Part shown: positions 15,938 to 23,367 of the stretch, in pieces | Position numbering within the stretch: the first letter of the stretch is position 1 | Layout of the letters: every line of letters begins with the position of its first letter | Assembly (NCBI GenBank): GCA_044348665.1 | Contig: JBIKSI010000039.1 | Coordinates: 1 to 24,697 of the forward strand | Origin: M2408 sp044348665 | GTDB taxonomy: Bacteria > Bacteroidota > Bacteroidia > Flavobacteriales_D > Crocinitomicaceae | DNA: 24,697 nt | Direction of reading: 5' to 3' | The notes under the pieces: generated by a model | The model's input: the letters and a program-made list of their open reading frames with translations, nothing else | The model's database searches: none | What the model was told of the DNA's origin: nothing | Made by a program: the position numbers and the translations under genes

Positions 15938-16186
15938 TTAGGGTCTGCTGAAAAACGAAAACTATCTGATCTTTAATTTATTACCGTCCTTATTTATAAT
16001 CTAGATGCAAGGTTTTTGATGGAATTTCTTTAAAAAGCTTGCACGCATTATTTTAAAAACCATTTTTTTGTTTTCTAGCCAGAAAATAAATCATCTTCTT
16101 TGTTGCAGTCATTCAACGTATTCATATACGTTTTCATGAATGCGCCTTGAATCTAATTCATTTCTGACTTTTTCAGCAGACCCTAA
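15938..16186. mobile_element. MITE-like element with perfect 18-bp terminal inverted repeats
   Basis: TTAGGGTCTGCTGAAAAA at 15938-15955 is repeated perfectly and inverted at 16169-16186. Starting from GGG the element spans 15941-16183 (243 bp), flanked on both sides by TA, which could be a TA target duplication or part of the inverted repeat. It contains no long reading frame, so it is either a non-autonomous MITE or an insertion sequence that lost its transposase. Internal nested inverted repeats (TGCAAG/CTTGCA at 16006-16011/16038-16043 and GGTTTTT/AAAAACC at 16011-16017/16055-16061) and a hairpin around ACGTATTCATATACGT add structure. The ends resemble transposon termini seen in Bacteroidota, but the family is not assigned. 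Confidence 0.72.
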
Positions 16187-16414
16187 GTACAGTTAAGAAT
16201 TAATCACTTGAGAATTAAAAATAAATTTAAACGATAAAAACTGATTTTTAATGGAAAATTAAGTTACATACGTCTATCATTTCTGTTCAAAAAAAATTTG
16301 AATAAAATTGAAATTTCTTCAACAAAAAATATATCATTAATTCGAACGTTCTAGTTCAAAATCACTAATTGTAAACAAAAAAGTGTAATTTTACCTCACA
16401 ATTGAAATTTTCAA
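16187..16414. other. AT-rich leader region of the T9SS cargo gene
   Basis: No reading frame or RNA gene is apparent. TTG (16369-16371) and TAATTTTA (16386-16393), a one-base mismatch to TAnnTTTG, lie just upstream of the ATG at 16415 and may be its promoter, although the spacing of 14 nt is short. Confidence 0.35.
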
Positions 16415-17728
16415 ATGAAGCAACTTTTAGATAAAACAAATTTTTCAAGAAAAAGCAGTTTTTTTATGCTTGTTTTATTTTGCCTTTTATCAAAGCTGTT
16501 TTTTTCCCAAGAAAGTTATGACAATTGTGCAAACGCATTAGAGATTTGTCCAAACGTAGATTTTGAAGTTACAAATATTGACGCAAGTAAAACCTTCTGT
16601 GCTAATTGTGACGATAACTTCAATTTTTGTTTTACGGCTAACAATACCATTTGGATAAAATTCACTTCCAATGAACTTGGAGGATTTGGGCAGGTAAATT
16701 TTTCTAACCTCATCTTCGAAAGTGCATTAAATCAAGATAATGAAATTCAAGCCAGTTTGCTTGAGGCGGGTGCACCTTGCGACGCAACAACCTACACTGC
16801 GATTGGTAATTGCATTTCAAATGGAACGACAAACTTTTCATTAAGTGCAATTTTTGCGCCCTCAACACAATATTACTTAGTAATTTCTGGTGCAAAAAAT
16901 GGACCTGGAATTACCAAAGCTGCAGAAGCAACAATGACAATAAATCTAAATGGAATTGGTGTTGAACGTCCATTTCCTTTTGTGTTTCTATCTGCACCAG
17001 ATAGTTTGTGTAAATACGAACTTGCTACATTTAGTGCTACCATAGGAAATTGCCCTGATAGTGCTAATTTTCAGTGGTTTATTAATGGAGAATTAGTTGC
17101 AAACACAAGTACATTATTGTATCAATCATCTTCCATTAACAATAACGATGTACTTACTTTTACATGTACTTGCTTTGAACAATGTAAAAGTATTTTAAGC
17201 ACATCTTCATTACCCATTTTTGTAGAAAAATTTGAGGTGAATGCTGGATTAGATCAAAGTATCCTCCCCGGTGAGTCAATTAGTTTGATTGGAAGTACGG
17301 ATGCAAGCAGTTTTTTCTGGACACCCACGACAGCCTTATCAAATGAACTTATACTAAACCCTATTGTAAGTCCTGAAACGACAACAAGCTACTTTTTGGT
17401 TGGTGAAAAAAATGATTGCGTGATTAGTGATGAAGTAATTATCAATGTGAGTTTGAAATTAGATATTCCAAATACATTTACACCCAATGAAGATGGATAT
17501 AATGATACTTGGAAAATACCAAGTTTGGAAAATTATCCGAATTGTTTGGTTCAAATTTTTGATCGCTGGGGACAACTCGTATTTTCATCTACTGGTTACA
17601 ACGAAAAAAAATCATGGGATGGTAAGATTAATGGCAAAAAAGCCAATGAATCCGTATATTTTTATACCATTGAGTTGCGTGACGACTCTAACGAAACGCT
17701 AAAAGGAAGCGTCACAATCATAAGATGA
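16415..17728 (+). CDS. T9SS type B sorting domain protein (gliding-motility-associated C-terminal domain)
   Basis: A 437-residue secreted protein. A signal peptide occupies residues about 15-32 (ending LFFSQ). A cysteine-rich N-terminal domain follows (starting ESYDNCANALEICPNV, with several Cys pairs). Ig/PKD-like segments lie near residues 188-270 (SAPDSLCKYELATF...) and 275-345 (VNAGLDQSILPGESI...). The C-terminal type B sorting domain starts at about residue 348 (DIPNTFTPNEDGYND) and contains VQIFDRWGQLVFSS and WDGKINGKKA. Such domains target proteins to the type IX secretion system for export and surface attachment or release. The stop overlaps the start of a PorP/SprF gene by 4 nt (ATGA), as is typical for paired type B cargo and partner genes. 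The ligand or substrate is unknown. Confidence 0.93.
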   Translation: MKQLLDKTNFSRKSSFFMLVLFCLLSKLFFSQESYDNCANALEICPNVDFEVTNIDASKTFCANCDDNFNFCFTANNTIWIKFTSNELGGFGQVNFSNLIFESALNQDNEIQASLLEAGAPCDATTYTAIGNCISNGTTNFSLSAIFAPSTQYYLVISGAKNGPGITKAAEATMTINLNGIGVERPFPFVFLSAPDSLCKYELATFSATIGNCPDSANFQWFINGELVANTSTLLYQSSSINNNDVLTFTCTCFEQCKSILSTSSLPIFVEKFEVNAGLDQSILPGESISLIGSTDASSFFWTPTTALSNELILNPIVSPETTTSYFLVGEKNDCVISDEVIINVSLKLDIPNTFTPNEDGYNDTWKIPSLENYPNCLVQIFDRWGQLVFSSTGYNEKKSWDGKINGKKANESVYFYTIELRDDSNETLKGSVTIIR

Positions 17729-18648
17729 AAATAAAAGTAATCATTTTCTTTAGTTTGTTTGCTGGCGTAAGTTTTTCGCAACAAATTCCACAGTATAGTC
17801 AGTGGTTTTGGAATCTTTTTGCTATAAATCCAGCTTATGCAGGACTAAAACCTTGTTTGGAAATAAAAACTATTTACCGAACGCAATGGGCAAATTTAGA
17901 TGGCTCTCCAAATAGTGGCGTCTTAACTTTTAGTACTCCTATCTATACCCAACGAAAAAAAATGTTGACTCCGAGACAAGGTTGTGGTTTCAAATTTGAA
18001 TCTGAAAAAATTGGTCCATTCTCGATGAATCGCTTCAATTTTTCGTATGCAGGACATTTTAATTTCACCCCAGAGACACGTTTGTCAATTGGAATATCGG
18101 CAGGATTTAAGCAATGGGTATTTGACAAAGACAAAACGACCACATTAGTTCCAGATCCAGTTTTGCAAGAAAGTAATTCATTCATTTCTCCCGATGCAAG
18201 TTTAGGTTTGTGGTGGAATGGAGAAAATTATTTTATAAGTGCCTCATTTAACGAGTTAGCTCGAAGTAAATGGGATGATATCGGAACAGATTCTCGCTTC
18301 AAAATGCATACTTTTTTTAAGGCGGGATATCGAAAAGCAATCAATGATCAGTTTACATTTTTACCCTTTGTTTTAATGAGAATTCCACCAAAGGGACCAG
18401 TTTCGATGGATTTGAACTTAGTTATTGATTTTAAAAACAAAATTGGTTTTGGTCTTGGACTCAGAAATGGAGATGCAGTCAACGCGCTAGTTTTACTCAA
18501 ATTTCGAGAAAACTTCAATATTGGTTATTCTTTTGATTATTCCATTTCGAGTTTAGCTAAAAATCAGTACTTTACGCACGAGTTTTCCCTTACTTATGGG
18601 ACTTGTAAAAACAAATCTACTAGTAAAACTATTTGTCCTTTGTTTTAA
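17725..18648 (+). CDS. PorP/SprF family type IX secretion system membrane protein
   Basis: A 307-residue outer-membrane protein of the PorP/SprF family. The signal peptide ends SFSQ at about residue 18-19. The family hallmark QIPQYSQWFWNLFAINPAYAG follows, then repeated amphipathic strands rich in Phe, Gly and Tyr consistent with a beta-barrel. In flavobacteria, SprF-like proteins are encoded immediately after the type B cargo they help secrete. The ATGA overlap with the preceding gene indicates translational coupling and a dedicated partner role; this is inference from the family. Its stop is 1 nt from the stop of the convergent carbonic anhydrase gene, and no terminator is seen between them. 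Confidence 0.93.
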   Translation: MKIKVIIFFSLFAGVSFSQQIPQYSQWFWNLFAINPAYAGLKPCLEIKTIYRTQWANLDGSPNSGVLTFSTPIYTQRKKMLTPRQGCGFKFESEKIGPFSMNRFNFSYAGHFNFTPETRLSIGISAGFKQWVFDKDKTTTLVPDPVLQESNSFISPDASLGLWWNGENYFISASFNELARSKWDDIGTDSRFKMHTFFKAGYRKAINDQFTFLPFVLMRIPPKGPVSMDLNLVIDFKNKIGFGLGLRNGDAVNALVLLKFRENFNIGYSFDYSISSLAKNQYFTHEFSLTYGTCKNKSTSKTICPLF

Positions 18649-18649
18649 C

Positions 18650-19180
18650 TTAGGATTCTAATTCATCCTCCTTAAACCAACTAGCATACTTCACATAATT
18701 ATCCGCAATGCGTTGCACTTCCCCTTTAAAAAGTTCAGGACTTAACGTTTTCACTTTCTTAGCAGGAATTCCTGCATAAATACTCCATGATTCAACGCGT
18801 GTTCCTTCCAACAAAACCGCACCAGCAGCAATGATGCAATTGGATTCAATGTAGCAATTATCCATCACTATGGAACCCATGCCAATTAGTACATTATCTT
18901 CCACAGTGCATCCGTGAACTAAAGCGTTGTGACCAATTGAAACATTGTTTCCTAAAATCGTTTTCGTTTTTTCAAAAGTACAATGAATAACTGCTCCATC
19001 TTGGATATTCACTTTATTGCCCATTCGAATAGAATTAACATCACCTCGAACTACAGCAGAAAACCACACAGAACATTTATTTCCCATAATAATATCGCCA
19101 ACTAAAGTTGCATTTTCTGCAAACCAGCAATCATCCCCAAATTGAGGTTCAAAACCTCTACATTTTTTTATTAAAGCCAT
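18650..19180 (-). CDS. Gamma-class carbonic anhydrase family protein (left-handed beta-helix)
   Basis: A 176-residue hexapeptide-repeat protein that forms trimers with zinc or iron at the subunit interface and hydrates CO2. All three metal-binding histidines can be located: His66 (VIHCTF), His84 and His89 (SIGHNALVHGC). Arg45 and Asp47 (VVRGD), Gln60 and Asp61 (IQDG) of the family are also present. The length matches the YrdA/CaiE/PaaY-like cytosolic group, which lacks the long acidic loop of archaeal Cam, so activity is likely but not certain. It is the last gene of a minus-strand cluster, separated from the upstream gene by 117 nt that carry a 4 x 14-bp tandem repeat. Confidence 0.93.
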   Translation of the reverse strand: MALIKKCRGFEPQFGDDCWFAENATLVGDIIMGNKCSVWFSAVVRGDVNSIRMGNKVNIQDGAVIHCTFEKTKTILGNNVSIGHNALVHGCTVEDNVLIGMGSIVMDNCYIESNCIIAAGAVLLEGTRVESWSIYAGIPAKKVKTLSPELFKGEVQRIADNYVKYASWFKEDELES

Positions 19181-19192
19181 GGATTGTTATAA

Positions 19193-19248
19193 ATTAAGAG
19201 TGAAAAATTGAGAGTGAAAAATTGAGAGTGAAAAATTAAGAGTGAAAA
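19193..19248. repeat. Tandem repeat, 4 copies of 14 bp
   Basis: The unit ATTRAGAGTGAAAA occurs four times head to tail at 19193-19206, 19207-19220, 19221-19234 and 19235-19248. Copies 1 and 4 have ATTAAGAG and copies 2 and 3 have ATTGAGAG. It lies between the carbonic anhydrase start and the stop of the YidB/DUF937-like gene, so it would be in the leader of the former. The number of copies could vary by slippage. Confidence 0.95.
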
Positions 19249-19297
19249 GTTTACAGTTAATAATTTATTGATATTTAATTCAAGAAATTTATGTGAC

Positions 19298-19768
19298 TTA
19301 CTTTTTAAAAAATCCACCAATAAAACCTGTAATGGAATTTACAATTGAATTATTTTTTCCGCCTGACTTAGATGTAGAATTTTCAGAAAATCCAGAAAAA
19401 ACAGTAGAAATTATATCTTCCAAGCCATTACCTTTCTTTTTAGCTTTCGAATTTACATTCGTTGAAACTTGTTTGATAATTTGTGGCATCACAGTTTTTA
19501 CTTGATTTGCAGTTGATTCAGACAAGCCCACTTTTTTAATCAAATTCTGAACGAAATCAGTTTCAATGAGGTTTGAATAGGCATTGTCTTCCTCTGTATT
19601 TTCATTTTCGGAGAGTAAGCTTGCGGCTTGTTTTGGGTTTTCTTTACTTTTCTTCGAAATACTGGATAAAGCGCTATTAACCACCGAATTTACTTGTTTT
19701 TCAGAAATTCCAGTTTTCTTTAAAATACCTGCAATTTGCTCGTTTTTTAGAATATCGTTTATGTTCAT
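19298..19768 (-). CDS. YidB/DUF937-like helical protein
   Basis: A 156-residue soluble, mostly helical protein. Two repeated helix-turn segments, GISEKQVNSVVNSALSSI and GLSESTANQVKTVMPQII, resemble the DUF937/YidB family, whose members have no established biochemical role. The C-terminus is rich in Gly, Ser and Lys and ends GGFFKK; it may be a flexible tail with a short hydrophobic glycine-rich segment. Its start overlaps the stop of the AI-2E-family transporter gene by 4 nt (19765-19768), which indicates coupled expression. The family assignment is by pattern only and moderately certain. Confidence 0.72.
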   Translation of the reverse strand: MNINDILKNEQIAGILKKTGISEKQVNSVVNSALSSISKKSKENPKQAASLLSENENTEEDNAYSNLIETDFVQNLIKKVGLSESTANQVKTVMPQIIKQVSTNVNSKAKKKGNGLEDIISTVFSGFSENSTSKSGGKNNSIVNSITGFIGGFFKK

Positions 19769-20868
19769 TTGATAAAAGTAAAGATTTTTAGTTTTAATAA
19801 ATTTGAAATATCTGTTTTCGAATGATCACCAATGAGGTAACCAAAAGCTTTCAATTTTTCAATTCTATCGCATATGATTTTAATGATTGCAAGCATCGGC
19901 AAAGCCAAAAACATTCCGCCAACTCCAGCGAGTGTACCTCCTACAATTACTCCAACCATCGAAGCCAAGGCGTTAATACTGACCTTGGAACCAACAACTT
20001 TAGGTATCAAAATATTATTATCAATGAACTGTACAATCACGTTGACAATAATTACGCCCGCAATTAGAGACAAATCCGAAGAACCAACTAGGGACATAAG
20101 CACTGAAATCGTGCAAGCCAACAAAATTCCAATGTATGGAATCAAGTTTAACAAAGCAGTCAAGATCCCAAGAAACAGGAAGTATTTCAAACCGATAATC
20201 CACAAACCAAATCCTGTTAAAAAAGCAACAATTATCATTTCAAAAAATAAACCAACAACGTAATTTCTGATTACAGAATTGATTTCTTTGATGATTTCCA
20301 ACACGAAAGATTTTTCAATTCGAATTGTTTTTTCAGCAAAAAAATCAAAGAAACGCACAAAATTTTCTTTGTACATCAAAATGAAAAAAATATAAATCGG
20401 GACCAATACAGAATTTAAAAGCACATCCGTTATTCCACCTAACGATTTGAGTGAACCGTTCGGAATCTTATCAGCATTTACATTTTCAATTAAATTTGTT
20501 TGTTCTTCAATACTAAAACCAAAAATAGAATTCACCCATTTTTGAAAATTAGCAAAATGCAATTCCAAATTTTTTGTGATTTCGGGAATATCATCAAAAA
20601 CACTTGCAATTTGTTTACTCAACAATAGTACCACCATCACAATAGCACCCAAAGCAAGCGAAACGCTCAATAAAGAGGCTAAAAAATTTGGCAAATGCAA
20701 TTTTTTGTTTAAAAACCGATGCACTGGGAAAAGAATGATTGCAAAAATAAAAGCTATTATTAATGGAATTAGAATTCCTTGTGCCAGATAAAAAAAAGTA
20801 ATAAACAAGCATAAAACAAAACTAATTGCTGCTAGTTTATAAACTTTTGATGATGCGAAATTTTCCAT
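19765..20868 (-). CDS. AI-2E family transporter / permease (PerM-like)
   Basis: An integral membrane protein of the AI-2E exporter superfamily (UPF0118), with 367 residues from the chosen start MENFAS. The pattern is typical: an N-terminal helix pair (FVLCLFITFFYLAQGILIPL), a third helix, a soluble segment of about 70 residues, and then about five helices. The conserved motifs GLWIIGLKYFLFLGILTALLNLIPYIG and NNILIPKVVGSKVSINALAS are present. Substrates vary across the family (AI-2, Na+/H+, unknown), so none is claimed. An alternative start at 20898 would add 10 residues. The gene reads divergently from the esterase gene and heads a minus-strand cluster. Confidence 0.88.
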   Translation of the reverse strand: MENFASSKVYKLAAISFVLCLFITFFYLAQGILIPLIIAFIFAIILFPVHRFLNKKLHLPNFLASLLSVSLALGAIVMVVLLLSKQIASVFDDIPEITKNLELHFANFQKWVNSIFGFSIEEQTNLIENVNADKIPNGSLKSLGGITDVLLNSVLVPIYIFFILMYKENFVRFFDFFAEKTIRIEKSFVLEIIKEINSVIRNYVVGLFFEMIIVAFLTGFGLWIIGLKYFLFLGILTALLNLIPYIGILLACTISVLMSLVGSSDLSLIAGVIIVNVIVQFIDNNILIPKVVGSKVSINALASMVGVIVGGTLAGVGGMFLALPMLAIIKIICDRIEKLKAFGYLIGDHSKTDISNLLKLKIFTFIK

Positions 20869-21081
20869 GTATGGGGTAAATTTTGAATAAAAATACAATT
20901 AAATTTTAAAAGAAATGTATTTGTAAGTCAGGATTAATAAAATAAAATAATGAGCTTTTCTCTAATTTGTGTTTTAGTTTAACTTCCACAAACAAGATAA
21001 TTACCAATTTTGCAACAAAGAAAAACATAATAATGCATCAAATTTTACATATTTCTTACTGATTGTTATAAATTTGTTTGT

Positions 21082-22011
21082 ATGAAAAAACTTATATTAT
21101 TATTAATCCTAGCGATAGTTCAAAAAATTACAATGTATGCTCAAGACAAACTTCCTGAAGTTTCAGCAGGAAAAATTGAGCGATTGGAGAATTTTGCTTC
21201 AAAGTACATTTCAAGCAGAAATATAGATGTTTGGTTACCAGATGGATATTCCGATAGTATCAAATACGCTGTTTTATACATGCAGGATGGTCAAATGCTT
21301 TATGATGCCAATTCCACTTGGAACAAACAAGCTTGGGATATTGACGATGCGGCGACAAATTTATTGAAGGATAAAAAAATAAAACCCTTTATTGTAGTTG
21401 GAATTTGGAACGATTCAAAAACCAGACATAAGGATTATTTCCCTCAAAAGGTGTTTAACATGTTATCAAAAATTGAAAAGGATTCTGTAAACGCAAGACT
21501 TTTAAAAAAGGGACGAACAACAAGTTTTTTCAAAGCAAGCTCTAATAATTACCTAAAGTTTATCGTAAGGGAATTAAAACCCTTCATTGATAAAAATTAC
21601 TCGGTGGAAAGTAATGCTGAAAATACATGCATTATGGGAAGTAGCATGGGAGCTTTACTTTCAATTTATGCTTTGTGCGAATATCCAAAAGTGTTTGGAG
21701 GAGCTGCCTGTTTATCAACTCATTGGCCTGGCACATTTTCCTTGGAAAACAATCCTGTTCCCTATTACATGATTGACTATTTGGAAAAGAAACTTCCATC
21801 TCCCAAAACACATAAAATCTATTTTGATTGCGGTGACCAAACTCTGGATGCTCTTTACCCTTCTATTCAAAAACAAGTTGATTCTTTGATCCAGACAAAT
21901 GGCTATTCTACTACTAATTTTCAAACACATTTTTTTGCTGGTGAAAATCACAGTGAAGGTGCCTGGAAAAAACGTTTAGATTTGCCTTTGTTGTTTATGT
22001 TTGGGAGGTGA
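21082..22011 (+). CDS. Secreted alpha/beta-hydrolase (esterase D/Fes-like)
   Basis: A 309-residue enzyme with a signal peptide (residues about 1-20, ending TMYAQ). The esterase fold shows YAVLYMQDGQMLYDAN in the N-terminal strand. The nucleophile elbow is GSSMG (Ser188). The acidic residue is probably Asp252 in DCGDQTLD, and the catalytic histidine is His290 in GENHSEGAW. These belong to the putative esterase family, whose members hydrolyse acetyl, feruloyl or siderophore esters; carbohydrate esterase and trilactone hydrolase are both possible. The protein is predicted to be periplasmic or outer-membrane associated. It is alone in its transcription unit and converges with the MORN/TonB-C gene. 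Confidence 0.87.
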   Translation: MKKLILLLILAIVQKITMYAQDKLPEVSAGKIERLENFASKYISSRNIDVWLPDGYSDSIKYAVLYMQDGQMLYDANSTWNKQAWDIDDAATNLLKDKKIKPFIVVGIWNDSKTRHKDYFPQKVFNMLSKIEKDSVNARLLKKGRTTSFFKASSNNYLKFIVRELKPFIDKNYSVESNAENTCIMGSSMGALLSIYALCEYPKVFGGAACLSTHWPGTFSLENNPVPYYMIDYLEKKLPSPKTHKIYFDCGDQTLDALYPSIQKQVDSLIQTNGYSTTNFQTHFFAGENHSEGAWKKRLDLPLLFMFGR

Positions 22012-22023
22012 GGGAGTTACTTC

Positions 22024-22044
22024 ATAAAATTAGATTTTATTTTG
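22024..22044. terminator. Possible weak terminator between convergent genes
   Basis: ATAAAAT (22024-22030), loop TAG and ATTTTAT (22034-22040) form a perfect A/T stem followed by TTTG. The symmetric position between the esterase stop (22011) and the MORN/TonB-C stop (22057) fits a shared terminator, but the stem is weak. Confidence 0.3.
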
Positions 22045-22056
22045 AAACATAATTTG

Positions 22057-23145
22057 TTAGTACAATTTAAAATTTATGGGTAAACGACATTTAACTCTCA
22101 CCTTTTTACCATTGTATTCGCCTGGAATCCAATTTGGCATGCTTTCAATTAAACGAATTACTTCTTCCTGAAATATTTTGTATCCCTCTTCAATGTTAAT
22201 GGTTGAAATACTCCCATTTGCTTCAACGATAAAACTAACGTACACTTTGTTGCTAACATTATTGTCTATGGCCTTTTGGGGATACCTAACGTTATTTGCA
22301 ATCCATTTCTGCATTTCATAGGAGCCACCTTTAAACTCAGCATCTTTAGTTGGGATTTCAAAAAAAACTCTATCAGTATCATAATAAAAAAACTCCTCAA
22401 AGAAGAAATTAGTAACATCGTTGAATCTAAATACATCCTCATTTTTTGATTTCTTTTCATTTTCAACAACACTTGCGTCTCTTCTAAATCCACCGACAAA
22501 ATAAACTTTTTCCTTGATTGTACCATCTTCATTATAATGAATACCAATACCATTTCCTTGGTTATCAATTTCAATATCAGTAAGGATATATTCATTTTGA
22601 TAATACCTTTGTGCCTTTCCAACAACATTTCCATTCACAAATTGTGCCTTTGCATACACCTTACTATTTGGGAAATAAGAAATATACTCACCAACAATTT
22701 TGTCATCTTTATTATCATATTTTGTCTCCTCTAAGCCATCATTATAATAAAATACACTTCTACCATGATTTTTCCCATCAATAAACATTTCGCTTGACTT
22801 TATTTTTCCATTTTTGTGGTAATTAAACACCTTTCCTTGGTATAAATCATCAACAAATTTAGCTTCTTTACTTTTAGTACCATCCTCTAAATACCATTTA
22901 AAACATCCATTATATATTTTTAATTCCTTGTCAGAAAAAAGTCCAGACATTTGAAGTTGATCATTCATAAAAAAGTCTCTAACATAATAACCTGAATCTG
23001 TTTTTATAACCTTACGATAATACTCGATTAAAACTTTCTTTTTGGTCGGATTAAAATCGCCATCTAAAAAAATCATTTCTGTTTTTTGTGAAAAAAATAA
23101 GGTGGGAATATTTAATAGTATTGTTAGAAAAATAGTTTTTTTCAT
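22057..23145 (-). CDS. MORN-repeat protein with TonB C-terminal domain
   Basis: A 362-residue secreted protein. A signal peptide (residues 1-19, ending TLFFSQ) is followed by about seven degenerate MORN-like (YwqK-type) repeats with the pattern G-x-x-x-x-Y-x-x-G/N-x-x-x (for example YQGKVFNYHKNGKIKSSEMF and the following GRSVFYYNDG). The C-terminal domain of about 85 residues starts near GGSYEMQKWIANNVRYPQKA and contains VYVSFIVEANGSISTINIEEG and WIPGEYNGKKVRVKCRLP, the TonB C-terminal fold. TonB-C domains normally bind the TonB box of outer-membrane receptors. Here there is no N-terminal inner-membrane anchor, only a signal peptide. This architecture is widespread in Bacteroidota and its role is not established. 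Confidence 0.88.
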   Translation of the reverse strand: MKKTIFLTILLNIPTLFFSQKTEMIFLDGDFNPTKKKVLIEYYRKVIKTDSGYYVRDFFMNDQLQMSGLFSDKELKIYNGCFKWYLEDGTKSKEAKFVDDLYQGKVFNYHKNGKIKSSEMFIDGKNHGRSVFYYNDGLEETKYDNKDDKIVGEYISYFPNSKVYAKAQFVNGNVVGKAQRYYQNEYILTDIEIDNQGNGIGIHYNEDGTIKEKVYFVGGFRRDASVVENEKKSKNEDVFRFNDVTNFFFEEFFYYDTDRVFFEIPTKDAEFKGGSYEMQKWIANNVRYPQKAIDNNVSNKVYVSFIVEANGSISTINIEEGYKIFQEEVIRLIESMPNWIPGEYNGKKVRVKCRLPINFKLY

Positions 23146-23160
23146 AGTTTTTAGTTTTTA

Positions 23161-23188
23161 CAAAAATAGCTGTTTTTAATTAAAACAA
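23161..23188 (-). promoter_or_regulatory. Predicted promoter of the MORN/TonB-C gene
   Basis: On the minus strand, TTG (23188-23186) is 17 nt upstream of TATTTTTG (23168-23161), an exact TAnnTTTG with good spacing. Transcription would start about 10 nt before the ATG at 23145, giving a very short leader. Confidence 0.55.
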
Positions 23189-23326
23189 AAGAGCTTCTAA
23201 TTTTATTCAAAAAAATTTAACTTAATAAATGTTAGGTCATAATATTCAAAGAAAACCTAGCTAAAAATATGATTTTCTAAAAAGTATATCGATTTAATTT
23301 ACCACGTCAAAAACATTTTCCCACCT

Positions 23327-23364
23327 GTTTTGTTTAATCTTTTAATAAATAAATTAAACAAAAC
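23327..23364 (+). promoter_or_regulatory. 12-bp-arm inverted repeat ending 3 nt before the FAS1 start codon
   Basis: GTTTTGTTTAAT (23327-23338) and ATTAAACAAAAC (23353-23364) are perfect complements around a 14-nt A/T-rich loop. The second arm ends 3 nt before the ATG at 23368. It may be a leader hairpin that limits or regulates translation, or a DNA operator. No clear -7 motif was found upstream. Confidence 0.6.
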
Positions 23365-23367
23365 GAT

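Noticed and set aside
15796..16414. A small gene or structured RNA in the long intergenic region
   Set aside because: No convincing reading frame was found. The structured part is better explained by the element with 18-bp terminal inverted repeats.
21069..21076. TAAATTTG as the -7 element of the esterase gene
   Set aside because: It ends only 5 nt before the ATG, which would make the transcript leaderless, and no TTG lies at the -33 spacing. It is probably a chance match in AT-rich DNA.
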